Below, piece by piece: positions 32,602 through 43,300 of a stretch of DNA of 64,000 nucleotides. Each line of letters opens with the position of its first letter. Within the stretch, counting starts at the first letter, position 1. Source of the DNA: Incurvaria masculella (taxonomy: Eukaryota; Arthropoda; Insecta; Lepidoptera; Incurvariidae). The DNA lies in NCBI GenBank assembly GCA_946894095.1, contig OX335650.1, positions 1,798,001 through 1,862,000 of the forward strand, given 5' to 3'. The notes beneath the pieces are model-generated. The model did no database searches. It was not told the DNA's origin and saw only the letters and a list, made by a program, of their open reading frames with translations. Made by a program: the position numbers and the translations under genes.

Positions 32602-32745
32602 CGGATGCAGCGCCACCTGCGATCTAATTGCTCGCCGGGCCCTTCCGGCCCCTCCGCCGCAGCCCCTCCGCGCCCGCACCCGCCCCGCAGCCGCCAGATC
32701 CATTAGGGTATTGTGGCAGAGCGGGCGTCCCCGCGCGGCCGCCAT
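32602..32745 (-). CDS. Candidate first coding exon in a GC-rich island (48 codons)
   Basis: Within a GC-rich tract (about 32595-32860), a minus-strand ATG at 32745 has good context (GACAATGGCG). It opens a frame of exactly 48 codons that ends at a consensus donor, CATCCG then GTAAGC, at 32601-32596, in phase 0. The predicted peptide starts MAAARGRPLCHNTLMDLAAA and is Ala/Arg/Gly-rich afterward. No domain is recognisable and low-complexity GC-rich DNA often keeps frames open by chance. Without a downstream exon or transcript this stays a candidate, but it is the best sign of a host gene in the window. Confidence 0.3.
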
Positions 32746-32860
32746 TGTCTTCGAAAGTGTGAAAAGGATGAGCTTGCAGAATTATTGTAATCCCGGCCGG
32801 GATGAAAAAACGGTTGCGCCCGCGAACAAAAGAAATTCGCTAGACGGCTAATGAAGGCGG

Positions 32861-33860
32861 TTTCTTGTCCGCTGTCGAATCGGCTTCTGAGTTTGGCGAA
32901 AGTAATGATGTTGTTGTGGTTAAAAATAAAATATAAATCTGGGAGCGTACGGTGTACTTTCGGTATGAAACTAGTTTTGATGTCATCCAAAATGGTTTTC
33001 GAATGTTGGTCTATATTGGTATCTTATTTTGAACTGAAACAGTAACATTTAAGAGGGTGTGTGCAACTAAGTAAATGTTTCCATGGACGTGATTTTTTTT
33101 AAAGCTATTACCCCTTAAAAATATAAAGTCATAAACTGTAGTGGTTTTTTTAATCTCATTAAACAACTATGAGAAGAAATTGTAATTTATTAGATAACTA
33201 TGAGATGTGAACAAAGTTGCCATTTCAAATTCGCAACATTTTACGCCATTCTATCTCACACATGCTAGCATTTAAAAAAAATGTTACATGACATTTAATA
33301 GATAACTTGATGTACTAGCCTATACAGTTATATAGCCTATAGAGTTTTAGCAGAAATAGCGACCAACGACTATCCATAGGAGCCATCAATATGGACCCAA
33401 GTATTCAAAATATATCGAGAAGCGCTAAACTCTTCTCATTAGTACCAACTCTTACCTGGCTTTTACTGGTATTAGTCCGCTATCTGTCGCTATGGTTACG
33501 CGTAGACGGCATATAATTTAATATATAATTAACATATAGTATAAAAGAGTTTTGGCCGCGATTATATAAAGAGCACAGTCTGCCAGATATGCATGCGAAT
33601 AAGAAATTCCCACGTAGACAAGCGACTGAAGAACAAGCAACTAGGCGTACCTTCCGTACATCAAATGAGTCACAGACGAAGTTCGGAGATTGTTCAGCAG
33701 ATACAGTTTCAAAACTGTTTTCCAACGCCAGACAGAGTTGTTATATCCGATTCGATCCGTGAAGGATGCCCGTTGCTGTCGGCGGGTGTTTACCGAATAC
33801 GCTGTATCTGTGGAAAATCGCCAAACTAAGCGTAGCGTTATTGAACGGATTTCTTTACGC
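32861..33860. other. No recognisable feature
   Basis: Several overlapping frames at 33480-33860 in both strands have no family features and are probably chance. Confidence 0.4.
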
Positions 33861-34045
33861 CTTATTCTTGGAAATCCGTGCTCAGGAATCAGGAACCTTT
33901 CGGTTGAGAAAAATGCTTTTATGCGGTTATCAAAGCGATTATTCCCGACGTAAAGATTCCGGAGCACGATATTTCAATTGTTCAATTTTGTCCATCGAGA
34001 AAATAGCAGCATGGATTTCTGAGCACGGCATTCCAAGAACGAACA
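33861..34045. mobile_element. Diverged copy of the AATCAGGAATCAGG MITE family
   Basis: CTCAGGAATCAGGAACCTTT and GGTTATCAAAGCGATTATTC match the left half of the elements at 38392 and 50848. The right half is weakly recognisable (GAGCACGGCATTCC). Confidence 0.5.
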
Positions 34046-34108
34046 AAACAAAAAAAGACAAAATTAAATCTGGCATTACAACACTACCGAATAAGCTTCG
34101 ATCAGAGC

Positions 34109-34453
34109 CGGTAGTCTAAGTTGTCACCTAAATTGGCGTTACGGCAAACCGATCGACTGGCGTTTTCAAATGTATGGAGAAATTGAAGAGCGCGCGCAGC
34201 GGGCGTTAAGCGAACTAACATTTGCGAGTCCGAGCTTGATTTGACAGCTTACTCAACGTTGCCGTAAATACGTCGACGTTGCGGTTTACGTCCACTCTGC
34301 GTTTTCATACAAATCGGAAGTCCGCGTTTGACTTTGACAGCTTGAAGAAGTAAAACCACAGAATATCTAGTAAAAACTTGTATGGAGTTTGGAGAAAACG
34401 CCAGTCGATCGGTTTGCCGTAAACGCCAATTTCGGTGAGAACTCAGACTGCCC
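34109..34453. mobile_element. MITE with about 60-75-bp terminal inverted repeats
   Basis: GGTAGTCTAAGTTGTCACCT..ATTGGCGTTACGGCAAACCG..GGCGTTTTC on the left is matched inverted on the right by GAAAACGCCAGTCGATCGGT..GCCAATTTCGGTGAGAACTC..AGACTGCC. No coding capacity; size about 345 bp. Confidence 0.8.
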
Positions 34454-35025
34454 ACTCAGGTGAAAATTTGTCCACCGAAACACGTTTCTTCCCATTTATT
34501 ATACTATAGTGTTTCGAAGCACGACAATTCGACAGCTGCAGTCCTCCCGGTGTCCTTGTTGTATTGCACATTTGAATTTTCCCAAGTTTTCTAGCAAAAA
34601 GGGACCTATATCAGCATTCAGCCACCCCTCAACCTCCCTTCTCCCGACTGTTGCTCGAACTAGCAGAAAACTTCGCCATTCCCTCCCCTCAGTGAGCGCC
34701 AAAAAGTTGCGGGTCCGGGAATACTTGAACGCCTACTTTTTGTTTCAGCCGGCAAGTAATGGGCGCCGAATGGAAAAACGATTGGAAATTTTCTCTGCTG
34801 CCGGTCCGACTGTACCTACCTACCTATAGGTCAAGGGAGAATAGTTCTTGTGGGTTATTTCTTGAGTGTGTTTTATTTGGAAAAGCCGCTACGAAAATGT
34901 GTGCACCTACTACTTAAATCAATACTAAGTGCATTATATCCATACTTCGAATGAATACCATATTTGTGAAAGACGATGTTTTATGTAACTATACTGTGAC
35001 AGCTTAAATCACACCGCTCATTACC
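34454..35025. other. No recognisable feature
   Basis: A 106-residue frame at 34509-34829 is proline- and serine-rich, but no domain is recognisable and an equally long frame lies opposite. No support for a gene. Confidence 0.35.
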
Positions 35026-35275
35026 TGGCATCGGCATATGTCATGTCGTACGCAGGGTCCTCAGATAAGAGGTACCCAATGCCCATGGGCTTTTGAACTT
35101 ACACGGGGGCGTGGGTACCGACCGGCCAGGTGTCTCTTCACACCATGTTGGACCTCAGGAAATGCCATGTCAGTCGGATCGGAAATAGCTTGGAGTTTCA
35201 TTCCATAGTTTACCGACCCTATAGATAAAGGATCTAGAAGATCGGTTGGTTCTCAACTAAAACATAAACCTAGGT
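35026..35275 (-). mobile_element. LINE C-terminal fragment, degenerate
   Basis: It aligns in order with 59884-60125: CGCAGGGTCCTCAG, CCCATGGGCTTTTGAAC, CCATAGTTTACCGACCCTAT, AGATAAAGGATCTAGAAGAT. Frameshifts and stops are present. Confidence 0.7.
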
Positions 35276-35344
35276 AACGAAAAAAAAGAGCCCATACTCC
35301 ATCTGGGTAGGTTGTATCACATTTAATGAAACGGTAATTAAAGT

Positions 35345-35492
35345 CGTCCAGTTGTTTTTCGACCCCGTTCAATGTAACCGTGCAATATGAGCAAAGTCCT
35401 GGCATGGCACCCAGTTCCTCTGCGGGGTGTTAGGCTCATATAATGACAGTATATAGGTGTGCTATTCGACATCCAAGTCCAGTTCCAACATC
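35345..35492 (+). mobile_element. SINE 3' part, 5S class
   Basis: GTTCAATGTAACCGTGCAAT, GTCCTGGCATGGCACCCAGT and ATCCAAGTCCAGTTCC. The GCAATATGAG form marks the 5S class. Confidence 0.65.
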
Positions 35493-35889
35493 GACCATTA
35501 AGCCTAGTTCTTAGTTAAGCTATGGATCCTTTTAACCTGTCTTAGATTAAAGTTCGCTAGCCTGTGGTCCTTTAGCAAGGCCACTTGATCTTTTCCCTTT
35601 GTCGCCTTAGAGAGCATTGAAAGAGACGTTTCGACTTTGATGTTACACCGGAGCTGCAAGACAAAAATAGCCACAGAGGAGAAAAGGAACGAGAAGTGCC
35701 ATGTGGCCGTTGCTCGCGACGCCGTCGTAAGAACAAATTGTGCATATCATCCTATCGAGGCCGGCCGCGCGTCGTATGCCACACAGTCCAAGCCGCCGCG
35801 CCGAATTGCGTTCGCCCACAAAAACAAATCCCTCAATACGTCTGCGTGAAAGACGTTAAGGTGGCGTTAATTTCGGTAAATTTGTGCAA

Positions 35890-36168
35890 ACGGAACCCTA
35901 TTACTAAGCCTCCGCTGTCCGTCCGTCCGTCCGTCCAACCGTCCGTCTATCACAGGGCTGTATCTCAGTAACCGTAACAGATAGACAGCTGAAAATTTCG
36001 CAGAGTGTGTATTTGTTTTGCCGCTATAACAACAAATGTAAGGTAACATTCAAAAACATTTAAAATTAAAGGGGGCCCCCATACAAAAAACTTGATTATT
36101 GTGTAATCTATCTTTTACGATGGTACGGAATCCTTCGTGTGCGAGTCCGACTCGCTCTTGGCCGGTTT
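35890..36168 (-). repeat. (GACG)n repeat family, copy
   Basis: On the plus strand it runs from CGGAACCCTATTACTAAGCC through four CCGT units (the GACG microsatellite) and CTGAAAATTTCGCAGAGTGT to CCGACTCGCTCTTGGCCGG. It is a full copy in inverted orientation. Confidence 0.8.
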
Positions 36169-37267
36169 TTGATGTACCTTTTATTTAAAACCATGGAAAA
36201 AGTTGTCTTTTTTATCTTCATTTTAGATTTTCTTAATCCTGAGAAACACAGATATTTATAAAAAAATAAACACAAACGTAAGTATAGAATGAGGCTTTCT
36301 CAGGTGATTCCAAAAAATCTAACATCATATAGGGGTAGGGAACCATTGGGCCCGCCTTCCACAATTGTGCTTTGACCATTGGACAAATAATGCATTTCTT
36401 AAAATTTTCAAATCTTCGATTTCCGCTGCCTTCTTGGCAGCCTAAAGTTGAGTTGGAAGGTCTAGAAAATTTAAGACAGCGGATCTCATAGGAGCGCTAG
36501 GTGGCTCATCTGCTTCCATTTTTTATCTGCGGAACTAGCGCATTATGAATTCGCTTCGTGAAGAGAGTATTGTACGCGACTGAGGAAAAATTGTGGAGTA
36601 AGTACGCCTGGGAGCCACGAGGACCTCATTTCCTCTCTTTGCAGATGAACCGGCGACGCAGGAAATGTTATTCAATGTCCTGACATTAATGGATGCCGTG
36701 ATGAACTTCCATCTACATTATTTCACGTCGGAATGAGCTTTTAAGCGCACAAGCAGTCGGGGCCTCCCTTGGGTCGGAAGTGAAAAGATTATACGGCCGA
36801 CATTGAGGGCGTACGTCTCAGTGGTGACGTTACATTCGGATTTTATTCTTTTTCGTTATTTTGCGTAGAATATGAGAAAAGGATTACAAAGAAAAATCGC
36901 AAAGATAATGTATCTAGCTTAGTACAATTTAATCTAGTTTCGATCTCGCCTGGTCCCAGTTTGCTTAGCGAGATCTTCTGGGAATATAATAAAAAGAGGT
37001 GTGTTGATGCGCAGACGGCATGTGATGTATGGCTTTATTTATCTTTCATTGACAACTGAAATTACTGTGCTTCTTGTTGTTTATTCTACAAGACTTTACT
37101 TTTTTTAATAATACATAAAGTAAATGACTATGAACATTCTTTATGGACGACAAAAATAATAGTATTTTTTTTTAAACTTAAAATTCCTCGTAATACCTAT
37201 GGTATGTAGGGGTAAAGTGTTATTGTGGGTAAATGTGGACTGAATGCAACTAAAGATCCGATTTAAT
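36169..37267. other. Mostly unassigned; repeat match at 36365-36450
   Basis: 36365-36450 pairs with 28556-28660. The stretch 36480-36850 is less AT-rich and unmatched here. No supported ORF. Confidence 0.4.
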
Positions 37268-37671
37268 CACTCGTAGCCTAGTGGCGCGGGGACTGGCCTA
37301 GCGTACCAGAGGCCCCGGTTCAATACCAACTTGCTCCACTGTCTTTCTCTTTCAGAGTGCGATAAGTGCATTTCGTCACGACTGCGAGCAGCTCCATGGT
37401 TCGGAATCCATGTAAAACTGTAGGTCCCCTTCCTCTACTAGGTGGTAGGGTTTAAGCCCGCCCGGGTTGGTACCATCGCATTGGATGGAAAGATGGTCGA
37501 AGCGGCAATGAAAAATTGTCCGTGTTTTCCATCCAGTTCAATGTAGCCGTGCTCATAAAGGGAAGGTCCTGGCATGGCACCTCATTCCTTCGGGAATGTG
37601 TTGTATTGGGCTAATATCATAACGGTAGTTGTGTGGTATTAGCCATCCATGTCAAGTCGGATAAAAAAAAA
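37268..37671 (+). mobile_element. tRNA-headed SINE
   Basis: Head ACTCGTAGCCTAGTGGCGCG with B-box variant GGTTCAATACC, complete body and tail (CATGTCAAGTCGGAT then A9). The first few bases of the head are missing. Confidence 0.88.
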
Positions 37672-38391
37672 CTCACTGGACTGTTCACCCTGTGAGTTTA
37701 TTTACGATGGTAACCCCGCCGATTCCACCTCGATTTACCACCACATAAAATCACTTTAAGCCCTCGATGAAATTAAACAAGAGACAAAATGTAATGCACG
37801 TGCCATGTAGTCTCTCCGTGGATGTTTTTTTAATAATGTGATTATAATAGAGGCTTATTTTAGAAGTAATTAGGAACAAGTTAATTAATTACTCCGTCTC
37901 AAATGTTTCTCTTTCGTGTCCAAAGATTATTTAGAGGTGCTTTAGAAATGTCTTAGCCACAAAAACGTTGTGATGGTCGGACCTAAAACAAAGACAATTA
38001 ACTAATCAATGACACGGTCGTGACATATATTCAGACATTTTTAGATTAATTGCTCTTATTAATAAATTCTTATTTTGTCTATGCTGGTTTTCGTAAGTAA
38101 CCAAAAAGGCTTGGCCAGGGTCTTCACGAAAATCTCTCGGGTCTTCCCCTACATGTTTTCCCTACGTTCAACGCTACTGCTCACCCCTAAGGTGATTTGT
38201 TACATTGAACGATTTCTACGCATATCAAAGAACATAGAACGACGGAAACGATAGACCTAGCTAGCATAGGGCGCTGTGCTTTCAAGACGAACTAAGTGTG
38301 GGAGTGAGACGTCAACTCAAGTACCACTACCGCGAGTTAGAGGGAGATGGAACACATCTGCCTGATGAGGAAACTTCTCAAATCATTATCA
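37672..38391. other. No recognisable feature
   Basis: No supported ORF, palindrome or repeat match, apart from the phrase TTTACGATGGTAACCCC, which recurs with one change at 62200. Confidence 0.4.
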
Positions 38392-38616
38392 GCAGGCCTA
38401 TTCCTGGAATTCCGTAATCAGGAATCAGGAAACCTGAGTCTCGAAAACCGCATTTATGGCGGTTTTCAAAGCGATTTTAAAATATATATAAAATATTCCG
38501 GATGATCAAGGTATTCCGACGACAAAATCGCTTCGAAAACCGCTATAAGTGCGGTTTTCTAGACTCAGGATACCTGATTCCTGAATACGGAATTGCCGAA
38601 ATGAGAATAGGCCTGC
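38392..38616. mobile_element. MITE with about 95-bp terminal inverted repeats
   Basis: GCAGGCCTATTCCTGGAATT..AATCAGGAATCAGG..CCTGAGTCTCGAAAACCGCA is matched inverted by TGCGGTTTTCTAGACTCAGG..CTGATTCC..GAATAGGCCTGC. Nearly the whole element is a hairpin. Copies: 50848-51053 and, degraded, 33861-34045. Confidence 0.85.
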
Positions 38617-39472
38617 AGTACATTGGATTCGCACTCATGGAATGTGAAATATTTTTTTGTTAAATCTTTATTATTTCTCTCTTTAGAAGAATCACTCAGT
38701 ACAAAGTTATGCGTGGTATAATCGGTGAAGAGGTAAAAATAACAGTGAGTGAACAATGACAGATCGTTTTCCTATTTTCCTACCCTCTGATATGGATCAA
38801 CAGAATCCGATCACTCGTAAAGTTAGGCGTGGTTATTCATAATATGTGAAATTAAATAAAAATATTCTTTATTTGCAAGCCAATATGGTTTACAAAAACG
38901 CGGAATTAATGCCTTGAGACATTCTCTAACATTCCACCTTAGAGACGTAGGAGAGGTGCGGTGCGGTGGGTAAAAAAAACGAATTAAAGAAAATATCAAG
39001 TATCTTAGAAAAAAGATATATAAAATGAAATGTAATATATGTTGGATCTTGAACGTGGTAACAGAGGCGAAGTATGGTTTTCATCGTCTGCTTTGCCTTC
39101 GCCCTCCATGATTATTATTCGAAACCAATTCACATGAAAGTACACAAATGATTATGTTTAAATGCACAAAGTAATCGCAAAGATCAATCAAAACAGTTAT
39201 TATGAAAAAGTGATTCAGGCGTGATACTTCTCACGATTAGACGCGTGGACGAGGCGGCGCGGCCCGCGCGAGAGTAGTCTCCCGGAAAACACGCTGCCGC
39301 GCCGGCGCCTTCCCACCGTCACCTGATCCACAGATTGCATGCTTCGTTCAGAACGTGCTTCGATCAAACTCCGCTAGATGGCGGAGTAATATAGGCAGCT
39401 AGCCGATCACCTATTGATTATAATCGTTTTGTCAACAGCCCACAGATGGCGCTGATATCAATGGCGCCGACA
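38617..39472. other. No recognisable feature
   Basis: 38850-38900 (AATATTCTTTATTTGCAAGC) could be the inverted 3' end of a LINE; coding support is lacking. A short GC-rich block lies at 39250-39320. Confidence 0.35.
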
Positions 39473-40698
39473 TCACTACATATTATAAAACAAAGTCGCT
39501 TTCTCTGTCCCTATATCCCCATGTTCGCTTAAATCTTTAAAACTACGCAACGGATTTTGGTGCGGTTTTTTTTAATAGATAGAGTGATTAAAGAGGAAGG
39601 TTTATATGTATAATAACATCCATTAAATAGTGGAGAAATACTGTTATTTTTGAGGTTTCCAATGTGATGTCATAAAAAAAGACGTGTGGCACTCGGGGAC
39701 TGCCGCGGTAAAGCTATTGCATAGCATTTTGTATCAAGTTATGCCGGCCCGCCCCCGCCGCCGCTCCCGCCGCCGCCCCCGGCCCCGCTCCCCCTGGTGT
39801 GAAGTAGCGCTACCGGCATCGCCCGTCGGAGTGGGGAGCGTGAGGTTTTTTTTCGTTACGGAATTTCTGGATTCGGTCCCCGCGCTCAAGGCCCTCGATA
39901 GAAGCTATGCAATAGCTTAAAAAATCATTTTTCCGCTTACATTGCAAACGCAGGCTGAACCCTACGAGATTTGTCAAAATAACGTACTAAGTATTGTACA
40001 CATTGAAAAGGTCTACAGAAAACTCCTCGATGGTATATGTCTATCTCTTTTGGATATCCCACAATAAATTTTTTTTGTCATTTACTTTTTACGACAAATA
40101 ATGGCTAATTTTCGAAGTGATTTTAACCAATACAGCATTAATCCTTATCCAATTAAATACCTTAAATAAATTGTTGATTTAATATGGATCTATATGGCCC
40201 GTTACAGCATATGATTTAAATGAATATTTTCGAAGATATTACAGATTTAAAAATTGCAATGACCATTAATAAATCGCAGGGTCAAACCTTCAACGTTGCA
40301 GGTTTAGATTTGAGCGTTGACTGTTTTTCACATGGCTAGTATGTCGCTCTTTCAAGAGTAACCTCTAGAGAAAACATGTTTGTATTGTCTAATGACAATA
40401 AAGCTGTGAACGTTGTATATAATGACATTCTGTAATATATTAATTGCTGTAAAAATAAAATAAATAGGTAAAAATTTAAAAAGTAAATAAGTAAAAATGT
40501 AGTGTATGAATTTAGATATTCCAAAGATAGCAGGAAATACTCATGGTATAAGGGGAATTGTTTTACTCCAAATTTAACGCGTGCGGGCCACGGGCAGTAA
40601 TGAATAAATCAAAACTAATGGATCGATGTTAATCATTTTTTCAGTAAGTGACATAGGCTATATATTTTATACCCGTGCGAAGCCGGAGCGGGCCGCTA
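39473..40698 (+). mobile_element. Helitron remnant with helicase tail
   Basis: The candidate 5' end is TCACTACATATTATAAAACA at 39473, and the 3' end has the hairpin-like CCGTGCGAAGCCGGAGCGGG then CCGCTAT at 40698, where CTRR would be expected. Between them are a GC-rich block (39740-39840) flanked by the inverted pair AAAGCTATTGCATAGC / GCTATGCAATAGCTT, and the last part of a Pif1-type helicase. The 236-bp frame at 39684-39920 crosses this GC-rich block and is repeat-derived, not a host gene. Confidence 0.65.
40252..40434 (+). pseudogene. Helitron Rep/helicase C-terminal end (Pif1-type), with an internal stop
   Basis: One frame encodes AMTINKSQGQTFNVAGLDLS, then CFSHG, a stop (TAG at about 40336), YVALSRVTSRENMFVLSND and a final stop at 40434. 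TINKSQGQT and YVALSRV are the last two conserved helicase blocks of Pif1-type proteins and of Helitron transposases. The rest of the Rep/helicase protein (normally over 1,000 residues) is missing. The TAG replaces what is usually a short QLYVA..S-type junction, so a small deletion or substitution accompanied it. Confidence 0.75.
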
Positions 40699-40753
40699 TA
40701 TATGTATAAGTAATAAGTAATATATGTATGTATAAGTATATTCATAAGATAAA

Positions 40754-41167
40754 CGCGGCTCGTAGCCTAGTGGCGCGGGGACTGGCCTAGCGTACCAGAG
40801 GCCCGGGTTCGATACCAACTTGCACCACTGTCTTTCTCTTTCAGAGTTCGATAAGTGCATTTTCGTCACGAATGCGAGCTGCTCCATGGTTCGGAATCCA
40901 TGTAAAACTGTAGGTCCCCTTCCCCTACTAGGTGGTAGGGTTTAAGCCCGCCCGGGTTGGTACCATCGCATTGGATGAAAATATGGTCGAAGCGGCAATG
41001 AAAAATTGTCCGTGTTTTCCATCCAGTTCAATGTAGCCGTGCCTCATAAAGGGAAGGTCCTGGCATGGCACCTAATTCCTTCGGGAATGTGGTGTATTGG
41101 GCTAATATCATAACGGTAGTTGTGTGGTATTAGCCATCCATGTCAGGTCGCATAAAAAAAAAAAAAA
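40754..41167 (+). mobile_element. tRNA-headed SINE, full length
   Basis: Head GCGGCTCGTAGCCTAGTGGC, B box GGTTCGATACC, complete body, tail CATGTCAGGTCGCAT then A14. It lies about 55 bases after the Helitron 3' end. The long uninterrupted A-tail suggests a recent insertion. Confidence 0.92.
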
Positions 41168-41567
41168 CACATCATACGGACTTATAATATATCATGTTAA
41201 CAGATAGATACATACAAATATTTACACATATACGCATCGACTTGAGAACCTCCAGTAGGCAGTCAATTATTACCAATTACATCTGATCGATTCCCAAGAC
41301 TCGCACTCGATCAAAAAAAGCCTTCTTGTACTCTCCTGACCCTGCCGACATATTCTGAGTGATCTATATGGAAACTGCAATTTTCCAAATAGCTCATATA
41401 TTACCATTATAGAGTTTATATGGGCGATAACTAATGCGATTATTGTGCTATAAAAACGTCAAGTTAAGTTGTGTGTTATGTAGCAGCGGTCGAGTGAGGG
41501 CTCTGAACGCTAGAGGGCGAATAAGATAGACCTGGAGCTGGCATACTCGTGTTAAACAGAATTCTTC
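41168..41567. other. No recognisable feature
   Basis: No supported ORF or repeat. Confidence 0.45.
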
Positions 41568-41821
41568 AAAAAATAACCGACTTCAAAGAAAAAGCACTAA
41601 AAAGTAAAAAATAATTTCCATTTTACGATTTTACGATTTCTGTTATTTTTTGAGTCGGCGTCAGCCGAGCACGCGCTGCGCCAATCAAGAGAACCTAACC
41701 TAACCTAACCTAACCTAACCTTGGCTGACACCGACTCAAAAAATAACAGAAATCGTAAAATCGTAAAATGGAAATTATTTTTTACTTTTTAGTGCTTTTT
41801 CTTTGAAGTCGGTTATTTTTT
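41568..41821. repeat. Long palindrome with telomeric CCTAA repeats in the loop
   Basis: The left arm 41568-41666 and right arm 41723-41821 are almost perfect inverted copies of about 99 bases (AATAACCGACTTCAAAGAAA on the left; its complement on the right). The 56-base loop contains five exact CCTAA units at 41694-41718 plus a partial one. The right arm passes directly into the repeat copy at 41786-42173. Confidence 0.9.
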
Positions 41822-42173
41822 TTGTTAATTTTTTTTATTTGTTTATTTTTAGTGAATCTGAAGTACACTTACTAATTAGTACACGTTCTTTCCAATAAAA
41901 AAAGAATCACCGAAATCGGTTGGCGTTATATTGAGTTATTCGTCCATTTGTCGCGCACATCTTAATACAAATTTAAGACTTTTATGATTTTCGCATGGAA
42001 ATCATAGTCAGAACTTAACCAAATTAAAATGGGACCACTTGGGAAGCACTAGCTATCATTTAAAAAAATAATCATCAAAATCGGTTCACCCAGGCAAAAG
42101 TTATGAGGTAACAAACATAAAAAAAAACATACACACGAATTGATAACCTCCTCCTTTTTTTGAAGTCGGTTAA
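41786..42173 (+). repeat. GAAGTCGGTTAAAAA repeat family (copy 2)
   Basis: It matches 10484-10905 throughout (AGTGAATCTGAAGTACACTT, AAATCGGTTGGCGTTATATT, CGGTTCACCCAGGCAAAAGT) and ends GAAGTCGGTTAAAAAT. Its start forms part of the palindrome arm. Confidence 0.75.
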
Positions 42174-42187
42174 AAATCATGGATCAA

Positions 42188-42492
42188 ACCAAACCCACCA
42201 AGTGCAAGTCGGACTCGCACACAACGGGTTCCGTACCATCGAACAAGATTTAACACAAAAAATCACGTTTTTATGGGTGCCCCCTTCGATTCTTATTATT
42301 TTTAAATGTTACTCGTTTGTTTTATTTGTTGTTATAGAGGCAACATATATACATGCTCTGTAAAAATTCCAGCTCCCTAGTTATTACGGTTCATGAGATA
42401 CAGCGCTGTGACAGACGGACGGACGGACGGACAGCGCAGGCTTATTAATAGGGTACCCTTGGCAACCTTTGGGAACGGAACCCAAAAAATAG
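42188..42492 (+). repeat. (GACG)n repeat family, full copy
   Basis: Left end CCAAGTGCAAGTCGGACTCG, then GGTTCCGTACC, five GACG units at 42414-42434, right end GGGAACGGAACCC. The GGTTCCGTACC and GGTACGGAACC motifs near the ends are inverted to each other across the family. Confidence 0.8.
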
Positions 42493-42752
42493 TGAGAGAG
42501 GAAGACATTTGCAATCAAAATCACTCCATATACGTATGGTTCCCCAATTATCAATGGTTTAGGAGTTATAGCAAATTTAATAATGTTCTGAAGAAATAAA
42601 AAATATCAATTTCGTTTATTTTGCTATTGTAACGAGAAAGCAAAGATCGTGAAATATTTTCTACTAGAAAGAAGCATAATTAGTAAGCACATTGGATTAT
42701 CGTTTAAAAAACAACCTTTAATTTGCCTTAACAAACCTTGAATACAATATAT

Positions 42753-42925
42753 TGTCTAAGATTGGCTTACCACAGTTATTTTCCTCGGTCCTTTTGGCCG
42801 ACGTTTCGAACTGTCCCGTGCAGCTCATTTTCAAGGCGAGCGCGTGCATGCGGCTGGGCGCACGTTTGCCAAGCCGCACGCACGCACTCGCCTGTGTAAT
42901 AACTGTGGTAAGCCAATCTTAGACA
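42753..42925. mobile_element. Double palindrome element with 28-bp perfect outer repeats
   Basis: TGTCTAAGATTGGCTTACCA..CAGTTATT at 42753-42780 is exactly matched inverted at 42898-42925. Inside, GGCGAGCGCGTGCATGCGGC (42835-42854) pairs imperfectly with 42873-42892. CCGACGTTTCGA lies near the left end. Confidence 0.85.
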
Positions 42926-43190
42926 TTCGTTTAAACACCCACAAAACACTCAAATCAGTTACTTGAATACAATGCCGTTTAGACGTACAGTAAAATTTTG
43001 CATATTCAGTAAACTGGTATGCTAGTATTATCTGAGGGCTGATTTTAAAGAAAATATTAGTAGTTATTTTCCAAAGCTATAACATTTCTTTTATTTTGTT
43101 TTTTTAACTTTGATTTTACTTTATTTAAATAAATATTTTATTTTAATATAGAAACCGGACCATAGAAGTTGCGCGCGCATGCTAGGTCTA
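42926..43190. other. No recognisable feature
   Basis: AT-rich spacer. Confidence 0.5.
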
Positions 43191-43300
43191 TGAACCGGAC
43201 ACCGTGATTTGGCACATCGCATTGGGTAAAAAATGGTGAAAGCGGCAATATAAAATTGTTTGTATCTTTTTCTATCCATGGTAAAGTAACTCGTCGGGTG
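43191..43300 (+). mobile_element. SINE body fragment, very diverged
   Basis: ATCGCATTGGGTAAAAAATG then GTGAAAGCGGCAATAT and TCTATCCATGGTAAAG keep the order of the SINE middle part. Confidence 0.5.

Noticed and set aside
35920..35945. Possible CRISPR or other structured array from repeated CCGT units
   Set aside because: It is the (GACG)n microsatellite built into a dispersed repeat; there are no spacers.
39684..39920. 78-residue open frame rich in Arg and Pro
   Set aside because: It lies in the GC-rich inner block of a Helitron remnant with an inverted pair on each side. Repeat-derived translation, not a gene.
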